Positions 10,233 through 19,502 of a stretch of 64,000 nt of DNA are shown here, one piece after another. The notes beneath the pieces are model-generated. The model had not been told where the DNA came from and made no database searches. It saw only the letters and a program-made list of their open reading frames with translations. Position 1 is the stretch's first letter. Every line of letters starts with the position of its first letter. Location of the stretch: the NCBI RefSeq assembly GCF_030295915.1, contig NZ_AP027361.1, forward strand, positions 620,001 to 684,000. The letters are read 5' to 3'. Position numbers and translations under genes: made by a program. This stretch comes from Thalassotalea sediminis. GTDB taxonomy: Bacteria > Pseudomonadota > Gammaproteobacteria > Enterobacterales > Alteromonadaceae.

Positions 10233-13200
10233 ATGACAGTGTCAAAGGTTTCCAATCGCTGGTTAAACCGAGCATATAAAATACTCGCTATTTTATTAGT
10301 GGTATTTGCTGTGCTAATTAGCGCGTTGCGTTTGTTCCTACCTTATGCTCATAACTATAGCCAGCACTTCCAAGATTATATCAACAGCGCTTATGGTAGT
10401 GATATTGTTATTGGTAATCTAAACATGGGGTGGCTAAGTTCTGGCCCTAGTTTAGTGGCGGAAAATGTCAGTGTACTGAAAACAGATGGCGCTGTTATTT
10501 TCATTGAAGCGTTTGATGTTAATCTCGACTTCTGGCGCAGTATTCAACAGCGCAATATTGTCACTAAAGACTTGTCTTTACAAGGTGTAAAAGTGCTGTT
10601 TGATCAGCAGGCGTTTGCAAACAACGCTGCTAATAACGACGCCATGGTACAAAATGTATCAGAACTTTTTCTTAAACAAATTAATCGATTTTCGATTAAA
10701 GATAGTCAGATAATTTACCGTGATCAAAAGGGTGAAAAGACCTTTCTTGTGAATGAACTTTATTGGGAAAACCGAGGTAAAAACCATAAAGCGAAAGGTA
10801 ACGTGGTGCTAGACGGTTTAACGTCAAACACCTTGCAATTTAACATGGCGATTCATGGCGATCAGCTTGACGATATGGAAGGTAAGTTATACCTGAATGC
10901 GAATCAGCTCAATATCACCCCTTGGTTAGACAGAGTTTTTGCGGTTGAAGATGAAAATACCCATTCGTCAATAAACTTTGATGCATGGTTAACAATTACC
11001 AAAGGGCAAGCTAAACAACTTCAAGTCGTACTGGGTGAAAATCAAATTGCGTGGCAGCATGAAAATAACATTAAAACGCTTAATGTTGACCAAGGACAAA
11101 TTGTTGTTGATAACATTGGGCAATCAATGCCAGTGCATATTTACTCAAGTGAGATCAGCGTTCGCACTGATGAACAGCAGTGGCAGCCGTTTTATTTAGA
11201 TATCAGTCATGATGATATTCTTACCTCAGGTTTTATTTCTCAGGTTGATATTGCTGGAATCAGTGATTTATTGCCACTTTTCATTGAACATGAATCTTTT
11301 AAAAGTTTATTAGATAGTGTTAACCCACGTGGTCAATTTTCACAAATTAAGTTTGAAAACGAAGATAATAATATCAAAGCCACAGCGAACTTCTCGGAGT
11401 TTGAATCAGATTATAGTGACGGAATCCCAGCTATTTCTAACCTTGCAGGAGAGCTTGTCTTGCATAATGATCTAGCCAAGTTAAGGATCATTGGAAAGGC
11501 CGGTCGGCTTGATTTTGCACAACATTTTAATACGCCAATTTCTTTTGAGAAGTTAGCTGCGAATGTGGTAGTAAGGCAAGTACAGGATAGTTGGCAAATA
11601 ACGTCACCCGATATTGTTTTTACATCAGATAAAATAAAGTTGAATGCTGAACTTGGTTTAACATATTCACCTGAACAAGCAACGGAAATGGCACTTTATG
11701 CATATGCTAGAGAGTTAAACGTAGTTGATGCACCTGCTTTGTACCCTCACCAATTAATGGGTGAGGACTTGGTTAATTATTTAAATAAAGCGTTAAAAAA
11801 AGGCAAGGTTTCACAGGCGAGCATTCTATTTAACGGGCCATTATCGAAGTTTCCTTTTGAACACAATGAAGGCGTATTTAATGTTAATGCAGAACTAGAA
11901 GATGCCAGTTTTATCTTCAATGAAAATTGGCCTGCTATTCAACACTTTTCCGCCAATTTGAATTTTACTAATAATGAAATGTTAATAACAGGTAGATCCG
12001 GCACATTAAATGGTTTGTCTGTAGCAGGCGTAACGGCAGAGTTCGCTGACCTTACGCATGAACAAGTACTTAACATAGAGGCAAAACTAGCAAGTGCAGA
12101 TCCTGCCTTGGTCACAAATTTGATGCTCACTAGTCCACTTGATCAGAGTGTTGGTGCGGTACTTGAACAATTAAATGTGAAGCAAAATGTGGGGGCGGCG
12201 TTTGCGTTATCATTACCACTTAATAACGTTGATGCTGCGGTTGCCAACGGTAAAATTACTTTTAACAACAATGATGTTTCACTTAAAGCTCCAGAAATGC
12301 TACTAAGTAAGCTCAATGGACAATTGACGTTTGAAAATGAAGTAATTGAAGCGAGTAATTTGTCACTCAGTTGGCGTGGTATGCCATTAACCTTAAATGT
12401 TAGCGGTAAGCAAAACCCATTACATTATGAAACTAATATTCAAATTAAAGCGTTATGGCCGCATGAAACTTGGATCGCACAAATACCTGAACCGTTGAAA
12501 CATTATGCAAACGGTGAATTGGGCTGGCAAGGGCACCTCGTTTTAAATAATTTTGATGATGGCGCATTTAATTATCATTTAAACATTGATTCTACATTGG
12601 AAAAAACAGCACTTTCTTTACCTGAACCTTATCGTAAACAGGCAAGCGATGTAGTGATGAGTAAAGTGCTCGCTAATGGCGACCTGACGCATTCAACTGT
12701 TGATGTTGTAATTGGCGAGCAGCTCGCCTTTTATGGCCGATTAGATCATGAAAGCACAAGCTTTTTGCAGTCGCATTTGATTCTTGGCTCAGCGCCAATG
12801 TCTTTACCTAAAAAGGGTTTTCACGTTACTTCTGCCTTAGAAACGGCAAATTTTGCGCAATGGCAGCCATTTATAAGTGATTTACTTGCAAGTCTTCCGC
12901 CGAATGACGAGCTAACTGCAAACACATCGCCAAGCCTTTTACCTTCGCCAGATATTATTCGAGGTGACATTAGCCACATTGATTTATATGGTGAAACACT
13001 TTCAGGGGTATCATTTGATTTAGCCGATCAAACCAGTTGGTGGTTGCTGTCGTTAACGAGTAAAGAAGCTAGGGGCGAAGTAAAATTCTTTCCTGATTGG
13101 TTAACGCAAGGGATTGAGGTGAATGCAGATTATTTGAGAATCGCCGCTAATAAAACCTTAATTGACTCTAATGCTGATGAGCAACAAAAGGCCACTAATA

Positions 13201-14210
13201 ATGAACAAACGATCAAGCAAATAGATAGTGAATTCAATCAACAGTTGTTTTCGTCTATGCCACCGATTCGCTTTTCCTGTGGTGACTGCCAGTATGCGAA
13301 TTTATCTTTTGGTAGCGTAGATTTTTTACTCAACCGCATTGATGAACATAGTCTAGCGCTTAAGAATTTTGTCGCTAAACGACAAAGCAACCAACTGACT
13401 TTAGATGCTATTTGGCAAATTGACGATGAACAGTCGACAACCAATATTTCAGGCAGTTATAAGACAAAAGATATTGAACGAGAGTTTGAACGGCTTGGTC
13501 TTTCCTCTACTGTGGCAGACAGTGGGTTAAGTACGACATTTTCACTTAATTGGTTTGGTGGGCCGCACGACTTTACCCTCGCAAACTTAAATGGTGATGT
13601 TAAGGCTAAGCTCGATGAAGGAGTGTTAAAGGAAGTGCCGGATCAAGCAAGAGCGTTCTCCATCTTAAGTTTGCAGTCGTTGGTGCGTAAGTTACGCTTT
13701 GATTTTCGTGATATTTTTGCTGATGGTATGTTTTATAGTGAAATCAAAGGTGATTATCACATTAAAGATGGCATTGTTTATACGAAAAATACCTTTATGA
13801 AAGGTGCTGCAGGTGATTTAAGCGTTAAAGGTAATACAGATTTACAGCAACAAACTCTCGACTATCGTATGTCTTATCAACCCAATGTGACGTCAAGTCT
13901 CCCTGCGATAGCTTGGATTGCCACGTTGAACCCCGTGACGTTCTTGGCGGGCGTTGCAATTGATGGTGTGATTACATCACAAGTGCCCGTTGAATATCAG
14001 TTTGCATTGACGGGAGATATTTCAGCACCTAACTTTCAACAAATAGATAAGAAAACTAAACATATAAGTGTTGGCCAAGATACGCCACCGCAAATAGTGG
14101 AACATTTACCAGAGCAAAAATCGGAACAAGAGATACAAGGGGTGTTAAACCCGGAGACAGGATTGATAGAGCCCTTAAAGAAAGATCAAATGGAAAGGCC
14201 TAATGGTTAA
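10233..14210 (+). CDS. yhdP: YhdP family AsmA-like envelope protein (TIGR02099)
   Basis: This is a giant 1325-residue protein with one N-terminal membrane anchor (ILAILLVVFAVLISALRLFLPYA, about 17-39). The periplasmic beta-rich body is of the AsmA/TamB class (DUF3971 and AsmA-like C-terminus; YFHIKDG-like FYSEIKGDYHIKDGIVYT about 1166-1185). YhdP is one of three partly redundant E. coli proteins (with TamB and YdbH) thought to bridge the periplasm and move phospholipid to the outer membrane. The C-terminus is an extended polar tail (QEIQGVLNPETGLIEPLKKD). It lies downstream of rng after 107 bases with no visible terminator and overlaps the next gene by 8 bases. Length is normal for the family. 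Confidence 0.93.
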   Translation: MTVSKVSNRWLNRAYKILAILLVVFAVLISALRLFLPYAHNYSQHFQDYINSAYGSDIVIGNLNMGWLSSGPSLVAENVSVLKTDGAVIFIEAFDVNLDFWRSIQQRNIVTKDLSLQGVKVLFDQQAFANNAANNDAMVQNVSELFLKQINRFSIKDSQIIYRDQKGEKTFLVNELYWENRGKNHKAKGNVVLDGLTSNTLQFNMAIHGDQLDDMEGKLYLNANQLNITPWLDRVFAVEDENTHSSINFDAWLTITKGQAKQLQVVLGENQIAWQHENNIKTLNVDQGQIVVDNIGQSMPVHIYSSEISVRTDEQQWQPFYLDISHDDILTSGFISQVDIAGISDLLPLFIEHESFKSLLDSVNPRGQFSQIKFENEDNNIKATANFSEFESDYSDGIPAISNLAGELVLHNDLAKLRIIGKAGRLDFAQHFNTPISFEKLAANVVVRQVQDSWQITSPDIVFTSDKIKLNAELGLTYSPEQATEMALYAYARELNVVDAPALYPHQLMGEDLVNYLNKALKKGKVSQASILFNGPLSKFPFEHNEGVFNVNAELEDASFIFNENWPAIQHFSANLNFTNNEMLITGRSGTLNGLSVAGVTAEFADLTHEQVLNIEAKLASADPALVTNLMLTSPLDQSVGAVLEQLNVKQNVGAAFALSLPLNNVDAAVANGKITFNNNDVSLKAPEMLLSKLNGQLTFENEVIEASNLSLSWRGMPLTLNVSGKQNPLHYETNIQIKALWPHETWIAQIPEPLKHYANGELGWQGHLVLNNFDDGAFNYHLNIDSTLEKTALSLPEPYRKQASDVVMSKVLANGDLTHSTVDVVIGEQLAFYGRLDHESTSFLQSHLILGSAPMSLPKKGFHVTSALETANFAQWQPFISDLLASLPPNDELTANTSPSLLPSPDIIRGDISHIDLYGETLSGVSFDLADQTSWWLLSLTSKEARGEVKFFPDWLTQGIEVNADYLRIAANKTLIDSNADEQQKATNNEQTIKQIDSEFNQQLFSSMPPIRFSCGDCQYANLSFGSVDFLLNRIDEHSLALKNFVAKRQSNQLTLDAIWQIDDEQSTTNISGSYKTKDIEREFERLGLSSTVADSGLSTTFSLNWFGGPHDFTLANLNGDVKAKLDEGVLKEVPDQARAFSILSLQSLVRKLRFDFRDIFADGMFYSEIKGDYHIKDGIVYTKNTFMKGAAGDLSVKGNTDLQQQTLDYRMSYQPNVTSSLPAIAWIATLNPVTFLAGVAIDGVITSQVPVEYQFALTGDISAPNFQQIDKKTKHISVGQDTPPQIVEHLPEQKSEQEIQGVLNPETGLIEPLKKDQMERPNG

Positions 14211-15048
14211 ACTCTCTGCAATTCAATTAACATCAACGCCAAATGTTGATGAAAATTTAGCAGTCATAGAACAGCAACTCAAAGAGATCACTGCAATAAA
14301 TGAATCTTGCGAGCACATTATTGTTTTGCCAGAGTGCTGTTTATTTTTCGGTGGCAAAGACGCTGAACAATTAGCGTTGGCAAAAGAAACATGTCAAAGT
14401 GATAGATTAAGTAAGGCGTTGTCACGTTTAGCTAAAAACTATGCTGTATCACTCGTTGCAGGTAGTATTCCGATTTATCGTCAGCAAACGGATAAGTTTA
14501 CTAATACCTGCTGTGTTTTCGATAAAACAGGCTTAAAAGTTGCTGAGTACGATAAATTACATTTATTTGATGTTGAGGTTGAAGATAATGAAAAACAATA
14601 CCTTGAATCAAGATATACGCAACCTGGCAATAAGGTTGTAACAGTTTCATTGGCAGATGTTACGGTTGGACTTGCGATCTGTTATGATCTCCGTTTCCCT
14701 GAATTGTTTAGGGAACTGTGTAAACAAGGTGCCCAAGTGATTACGTTACCAAGTGCCTTTACCCGTGTTACAGGAAAAGCCCATTGGCTAGCCTTGCTAA
14801 AAGCTCGCGCAATAGAAAATCAAGTTTACATTGTTGCAGCAGGACAGGTAGGTACACATAGTAATGGTAGGGAAACATATGGGCATAGTTTGATTGTCGA
14901 CCCTTGGGGAGAGGTAGTTACACAACTTCCTGATGGGCTAGGTTATGTTTCAGCACAATTTGAACCATCAAGAGTTACTCAGGTTAGAACGGCAATACCT
15001 GTGGCAACACATAATAAATTTACAACGAAGTTAATCAACAATGAATGA
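14203..15048 (+). CDS. Carbon-nitrogen hydrolase, Nit1/YbeM-like (deaminated glutathione amidase type)
   Basis: This 281-residue nitrilase-superfamily enzyme has the full Glu-Lys-Cys triad: Glu in [11 protein letters not shown] (about 45), Lys in [15 protein letters not shown] (about 118) and Cys in [16 protein letters not shown] (about 158). The KLHLFDV and CYDLRFPE phrasing is that of the Nit1 branch, whose E. coli and mammalian members hydrolyse deaminated glutathione as metabolite repair. The substrate here is inferred from the branch only. It overlaps yhdP by 8 bases and tldD by 8 bases, so it belongs to the same transcript. Confidence 0.9.
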   Translation: MVKLSAIQLTSTPNVDENLAVIEQQLKEITAINESCEHIIVLPECCLFFGGKDAEQLALAKETCQSDRLSKALSRLAKNYAVSLVAGSIPIYRQQTDKFTNTCCVFDKTGLKVAEYDKLHLFDVEVEDNEKQYLESRYTQPGNKVVTVSLADVTVGLAICYDLRFPELFRELCKQGAQVITLPSAFTRVTGKAHWLALLKARAIENQVYIVAAGQVGTHSNGRETYGHSLIVDPWGEVVTQLPDGLGYVSAQFEPSRVTQVRTAIPVATHNKFTTKLINNE

Positions 15049-16480
15049 AGTCGAAAAAGATCTACTTGGTAAAGGTCAGTTAGATCAAGGTTTTTTAACC
15101 GATATATTATCTGGGATTAGCCAACACAATGTTGATCTTGCTGATCTGTACTTTCAATCTAGTGCTCACGAATCTTGGTTATTAGAAGATGGTGTCGTTA
15201 AAGAAGGCTCCTATAATATCGAACGTGGTGTAGGGGTTAGAGCGATATCGGGTGAAAAAACCGGTTTCTCTTATTCTGATGATATTTCTGCACAATCATT
15301 AGAAAAAGCCGCAACAGCCGCCAAAGGTATCGCAAGTGCAGGACACTCAGGTAAAGTTAAAGTCTTTACCCAACATGCTGTACAGCAAATTTATACTCAA
15401 GTAGATCCATTAAGTAGTTTATCTCAAGAGAAAAAAATCATATTACTTCATGAAGTTGAAGCGCATGCAAGACAACAAGATGAACGTGTAAAGCAGGTTA
15501 TTGTTAGTTTAACTGGCGTTTATGAAAAAGTATTAGTCGCGGCTAATGATGGTACCTACGCTACTGATATTAGACCGTTAGTCAGGCTAAATTGCTCAGT
15601 ACTTGTAGAAGGCGACGGTAAACGTGAACGCGGCAGTGCAGGTGGCGGTGGTCGTACCGATTATAGCTATTTCTTTGAGGTTGAAGATAACAAAGCAAGG
15701 TATCTTCACTACGCAGAAGAAGCGGTTAGACAGGCGCTAGTTAATTTAGTGGCGATTGAATCACCGGCAGGCTCGCTACCTGTAGTGCTCGGTTCTGGTT
15801 GGCCTGGTGTGTTACTTCATGAGGCTGTTGGACATGGTTTAGAAGGTGATTTCAACCGTAAGGGTTCTTCAGCTTTTTCAGGCAAAGTAGGTCAGCAAGT
15901 AACTTCTGAGCATTGTACGATCGTTGATGATGGTACGTTAGCAAACCGTCGCGGCTCGTTAACGATTGATGATGAAGGTGTGCCAGGTCAATACAACGTA
16001 TTGATTGAGAAAGGTGTATTAAAAGGTTATATGCAAGACAAGCATAACGCGTCATTGATGGGAGTTAAGGCAACTGGTAATGGCCGAAGAGAGTCATACG
16101 CGCATTTGCCGATGCCTCGAATGACAAATACTTACATGCTTGCTGGTGAGCATTCACCTGAAGATATCATCAAGTCGGTCAAAAAGGGCATATATGCGCC
16201 ACATTTTGCTGGCGGTCAAGTGGATATAACATCAGGAAAGTTTGTATTTACCAGTTCAGAGGCATATTTAATAGAAGATGGTAAAATTACATCGCCGATT
16301 AAAGGAGCTACCTTAATCGGTAGTGGTCCTGAAGCGATGAAAAAAGTCAGTATGGTTGGTAATGATCTAGCGTTAGATCCGGGTATTGGTGTCTGTGGTA
16401 AAGATGGACAAAGCGTACCTGTTGGCGTTGGTCAGCCGACGTTAAAAGTAGACAACATGACTATCGGCGGTACGCAGTAA
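15041..16480 (+). CDS. tldD: Metalloprotease subunit TldD
   Basis: This 479-residue protein is a full-length TldD. The zinc site is visible as [11 protein letters not shown] (about 260-270, HExxxH), preceded by the [14 protein letters not shown] strand, with [15 protein letters not shown] and the C-terminal [32 protein letters not shown] segment. TldD pairs with TldE/PmbA to degrade unfolded peptides and to mature microcin B17 and CcdA in E. coli; the partner pmbA is not in this window. It is the last gene of the cluster and is followed 16 bases later by a strong terminator. Confidence 0.97.
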   Translation: MNEVEKDLLGKGQLDQGFLTDILSGISQHNVDLADLYFQSSAHESWLLEDGVVKEGSYNIERGVGVRAISGEKTGFSYSDDISAQSLEKAATAAKGIASAGHSGKVKVFTQHAVQQIYTQVDPLSSLSQEKKIILLHEVEAHARQQDERVKQVIVSLTGVYEKVLVAANDGTYATDIRPLVRLNCSVLVEGDGKRERGSAGGGGRTDYSYFFEVEDNKARYLHYAEEAVRQALVNLVAIESPAGSLPVVLGSGWPGVLLHEAVGHGLEGDFNRKGSSAFSGKVGQQVTSEHCTIVDDGTLANRRGSLTIDDEGVPGQYNVLIEKGVLKGYMQDKHNASLMGVKATGNGRRESYAHLPMPRMTNTYMLAGEHSPEDIIKSVKKGIYAPHFAGGQVDITSGKFVFTSSEAYLIEDGKITSPIKGATLIGSGPEAMKKVSMVGNDLALDPGIGVCGKDGQSVPVGVGQPTLKVDNMTIGGTQ

Positions 16481-16496
16481 CAATTAGGATTTTATT

Positions 16497-16524
16497 AAAA
16501 AGCGCCGAAATAGGCGCTTTTTTT
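16497..16524 (+). terminator. Rho-independent terminator of the mre-tldD cluster
   Basis: AAAAAGCGCC (16497-16506) pairs with GGCGCTTTTT (16513-16522) around GAAATA, followed by more T. Strong, GC-capped stem with seven T. Confidence 0.92.
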
Positions 16525-16549
16525 GTACCTAATGATTGCTGCCTACTGT

Positions 16550-16572
16550 GTAATGTTATATTATCACTTCCA
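16550..16572 (+). promoter_or_regulatory. Zur-box-like operator overlapping the start of the zinc-uptake unit
   Basis: The 23 bases from 16550 begin GTAATGTTATATTATCAC and align with the gammaproteobacterial Zur consensus GAAATGTTATAnTATAAC(ATTTC) at about 16 of 22 defined positions. They end on the A of the ATG at 16572. A possible -10 (TATTAT 16559-16564) with a weak -35 (TTGCTG 16536-16541, spacer 17) lies inside the box, so Zur bound here would block the promoter. Both genes downstream fit zinc use. The match was made by eye against the remembered consensus. Confidence 0.6.
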
Positions 16573-16871
16573 TGAATTTAAACTCGTGTTTTAATAATCG
16601 TACTAAGCAAGTAGCAATTAGCGCTGTTATGGCGTTAGTCATGCTGCTGTCTTTTGCTGCGCATAGTCACGAGGGTTCAGCCGATATTCAAGTGTATGAA
16701 CAACTTGATTGTAAGTTATGTCAGCAAAAGGCTGATCCTGTTTATCGCCCTGTTACACTTGTTAAAACCAATATTGGTCAATTTACAGCACACAAAATTA
16801 ATGCCCGTGTTGTCTCCGTTGTTAGAGATAATTATCAACAACCATCCCAACGTGCACCTCCTGTAATTTAA
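16572..16871 (+). CDS. Small secreted Cys/His protein upstream of zinc-type TonB receptor
   Basis: This 99-residue product has an N-terminal signal or anchor segment (about 13-31, VAISAVMALVMLLSFAA) followed by HSHEGSADI and a CKLC motif (QLDCKLCQQKAD). I do not recognise a named family. The His and CxxC content and the position directly behind a Zur-like box and 135 bases before a His-rich TonB receptor suggest a periplasmic metal-binding accessory protein. ATG 16572 has no ribosome-binding site; if the overlapping -10 is real the mRNA would be leaderless. ATG 16629 inside the hydrophobic segment is a less likely start. A Zn chaperone role is inference. Confidence 0.65.
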   Translation: MNLNSCFNNRTKQVAISAVMALVMLLSFAAHSHEGSADIQVYEQLDCKLCQQKADPVYRPVTLVKTNIGQFTAHKINARVVSVVRDNYQQPSQRAPPVI

Positions 16872-17006
16872 GCATTCTCTTACACTATAAACATTACCTT
16901 TTTAGTTCGTTTTAATTGATCTTAAGCAAACTTGCATCCTATTTTTTGATGCCGTCTTTTGTTTGCTGACGATTTAATTTTATTGATAAATTTGTACAGG
17001 AATACT

Positions 17007-19460
17007 ATGAAATATTTACCCGTTTTGACGCTACTAACAATGTCGTCTGCGTCAACAATTGTTTTCGCTGCCCAACAGATATCAGGTGTTGTAGAAAATA
17101 CCAAAGGAGAGCCAATTCCTTATGCCAAGGTGGCAATCGTAAACAGTAAAAAAGTATTGCTTACTGATGAATATGGCCGATTTACATTTACTGGTGTTGA
17201 TGCTTCGAAAATCGAATTACATGTAAGTGCTAAAAACTTTGCACATCAAAACCGAAAACTAGTGATTACCAGTGATAATCGTACCTCGGTTAATTTTGTA
17301 CTTATGCCAAGCGTTATGGAGGTCGTTGATGTGCATGCGACGCCATTGCATTCATCGACCATTGAATCAGCGCTTCCCGTTAATGTAATTGCTAGTGATG
17401 AACTCAGAACAAAGCAGGCATCAACACTTGGTGAAACGTTAAAGAATGAAGTGGGTGTGCATTCTACATATTTTGGTCCTGTTTCTAGCAGCCCTATTAT
17501 TCGTGGCTTAGATGGACCAAGGGTATTAATTACTCAAAATGGATTAGATGTAGGAGATGCATCACGTATAGGGCCAGATCACGTTGTATCGACTGAATCT
17601 GCAACAGCCCAACAAATTGAAGTGTTAAGAGGTCCTGCGACGTTATTTTACGGTAGTGGTGCTATTGGTGGTGTTGTTAATGTTGTTGATAATAGAGTAC
17701 CGAAAACACTAGATAACGAATTTAATTATTTAGCAAAACATAATACGGTTGCATCAGAAGACGAAGTAAGTCTTATGGGCAATACATCTGCAGGCAATAT
17801 GGCTTTTCATTTTGATGGCTTTTGGCGTGACGGCGATAATTATAAGATACCTGGATATGCGGAAGTACAGCACGATGATCATGAACATGAAGAACATGAC
17901 GAAGAGCACGAGGAACATACAGGCGAAAAAGGTGAACTCGCTAATAGTGCTTCTAAATCGTCTGGATTTACTGTCGGAACCAGTTTTATTTTAGATCAAG
18001 GTTTTATCGGCTTCTCTTACGGTAAAAGTAACAGAGAATATGGCATTCCAGGTCATAATCATGGTGACGAACATGACGAACATGACGAACATGACGAACA
18101 TGACGAACATGACGAACATGAAGAACATGAAGAAGATGTTTGGGGCGATTTAACACAAGAACGTTTACAGTTTTTAAGTGAATTGAATTTTGAGCAAGGA
18201 TTTATCAATAAGGTTGCCAGCAAACTGTCTTACACCGATTATCAGCATAAAGAAATTGAAGGTGATCAAGTCGGTACAGTGTTTAACAATGAAATGTTAG
18301 AAGCTCGCTTCGATATTTTTCATAATGAAACACTCGGCTGGAAAGGTGCTTGGACGATTCATTACAAAACAAATGATTTTGAAGCGATTGGTGAAGAAGC
18401 CTTTACGCCGCCATCTGAAACAACGTCTGTTGCACTTGCTTGGTTAGAGGAACGTCATTTTGACGATATACTTGTACAATTAGGTGCTCGAGTTGAGCGT
18501 GTAGAAGTTACCGCAAATAATGCTGAAACACATGATGACGAACATGATGAACACGACGACGAGCACTATCATGATGAAGATGAATTAAAAGCGCAAGAAT
18601 TCACGCCAGTTAGTTTATCAGCAGGGTTCGTATGGGACTATCAACCTGGATATAACTTAGGGTTGTCTTTAGCCTATTCACAACGAGCGCCTTCAGCTGC
18701 CGAACTGTTTTCAAATGGTCCACATATTGGAACAAATACCTTTGAAAAAGGTGCCGTTTATTTACTGCATGATGACCATTTCCATATTGAACAAGACAAT
18801 ATCGAGTTAGAAACAGCGACGAACATCGATTTAACATGGCGAAAATTTGAAGGTGACTTTGGTTTTGTGCTTGGTGCATTTTACAATCAAATTGATGACT
18901 ATTTTTATCAAACGAATACAGGGCTATTTGTTGAAACGCATCATGAACATGGTGAAGAGGAAGATCATGAAGGTGAAGAAGATCATCATGACGAGTTCTC
19001 TGAAGAAGGATTACCTGTTTATGTTTATCAGCAACGTGATGTCGACATGTATGGTGTTGAAGCTGAACTTATTTACCAATGGACGTCGAACCTGCGCTCA
19101 AATATGTATGCGGACTACACACGTGCTAAATTAAAAAATGGCGGTAACTTACCGCGTATTCCGCCAATGCGAGTCGGTGCAACATTTGATTATGTCGCAC
19201 AAGATTACAGTGCGCAGTTATCAGTTAATCATTATTTTGATCAAGATGATGTTTCTCAATATGAAGAAAAAACTGATGGTTACACTTTGATTGATGCGCA
19301 TGTTAATTATTACTTGGAAGGTGTTGGCAATGATCTTGTTGTCTTCTTGAAAGGAAATAACCTTACGGATGAAGAAGCACGGGTACACACATCGTTCTTG
19401 AAAAATGTTGCACCTTTGCCTGGTCGTGGCGTTGAGTTAGGTATAAGAGGAAGTTTTTAA
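17007..19460 (+). CDS. TonB-dependent receptor, His/Asp/Glu-rich, probable zinc receptor (ZnuD-like)
   Basis: This 817-residue outer-membrane receptor begins with a signal peptide (MKYLPVLTLLTMSSASTIVFA). A carboxypeptidase-regulatory-like domain follows (about 27-105, QQISGVVENTKGEPIPYAKVAI), then the plug (about 120-240, with SSPIIRGLDGPRVLITQNG and QIEVLRGPATLFYGSGAIGGVVNVVD) and the barrel ending in a C-terminal Phe (GVELGIRGSF). Four extracellular-loop tracts are built of His with Asp/Glu (about 17870-17921, 18055-18135, 18530-18585, 18940-18995), one of them a tandem DEH repeat. Such loops and the Zur-like box point to zinc, as in Neisseria ZnuD. ATG 17007 was chosen because it starts the signal peptide and has an ACAGG site; an upstream in-frame start at 16959 would spoil it. 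Other divalent metals remain possible. Confidence 0.88.
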   Translation: MKYLPVLTLLTMSSASTIVFAAQQISGVVENTKGEPIPYAKVAIVNSKKVLLTDEYGRFTFTGVDASKIELHVSAKNFAHQNRKLVITSDNRTSVNFVLMPSVMEVVDVHATPLHSSTIESALPVNVIASDELRTKQASTLGETLKNEVGVHSTYFGPVSSSPIIRGLDGPRVLITQNGLDVGDASRIGPDHVVSTESATAQQIEVLRGPATLFYGSGAIGGVVNVVDNRVPKTLDNEFNYLAKHNTVASEDEVSLMGNTSAGNMAFHFDGFWRDGDNYKIPGYAEVQHDDHEHEEHDEEHEEHTGEKGELANSASKSSGFTVGTSFILDQGFIGFSYGKSNREYGIPGHNHGDEHDEHDEHDEHDEHDEHEEHEEDVWGDLTQERLQFLSELNFEQGFINKVASKLSYTDYQHKEIEGDQVGTVFNNEMLEARFDIFHNETLGWKGAWTIHYKTNDFEAIGEEAFTPPSETTSVALAWLEERHFDDILVQLGARVERVEVTANNAETHDDEHDEHDDEHYHDEDELKAQEFTPVSLSAGFVWDYQPGYNLGLSLAYSQRAPSAAELFSNGPHIGTNTFEKGAVYLLHDDHFHIEQDNIELETATNIDLTWRKFEGDFGFVLGAFYNQIDDYFYQTNTGLFVETHHEHGEEEDHEGEEDHHDEFSEEGLPVYVYQQRDVDMYGVEAELIYQWTSNLRSNMYADYTRAKLKNGGNLPRIPPMRVGATFDYVAQDYSAQLSVNHYFDQDDVSQYEEKTDGYTLIDAHVNYYLEGVGNDLVVFLKGNNLTDEEARVHTSFLKNVAPLPGRGVELGIRGSF
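18066..18119 (+). repeat. Six perfect tandem copies of a 9-bp unit (GACGAACAT) encoding Asp-Glu-His
   Basis: The unit repeats six times without change and is followed by two diverged copies (GAAGAACAT and GAAGAAGAT). It encodes a (DEH)6-EEH-EED metal-binding loop of the TonB receptor. Because the unit is a multiple of three, copy-number change would lengthen or shorten the loop without a frameshift. Confidence 0.95.
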
Positions 19461-19472
19461 TTAACTTTGTTA

Positions 19473-19502
19473 AGTAAGCCTCGTGTAGAGGCTTACTGTT
19501 TT
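19473..19502. terminator. Bidirectional terminator between TonB receptor and cvfB-like gene
   Basis: AGTAAGCCTC (19473-19482) and GAGGCTTACT (19488-19497) form a perfect 10-bp stem around GTGTA, 12 bases after the receptor stop and 3 bases before the end of the convergent gene. The following GTTTT is a short T-run on the plus strand; on the minus strand the tail is weak. Confidence 0.75.

Noticed and set aside
18055..18137. CRISPR-like short regular repeats
   Set aside because: Units are 9 bp, contiguous without spacers, and lie in frame in a receptor gene; this is a coding tandem repeat.
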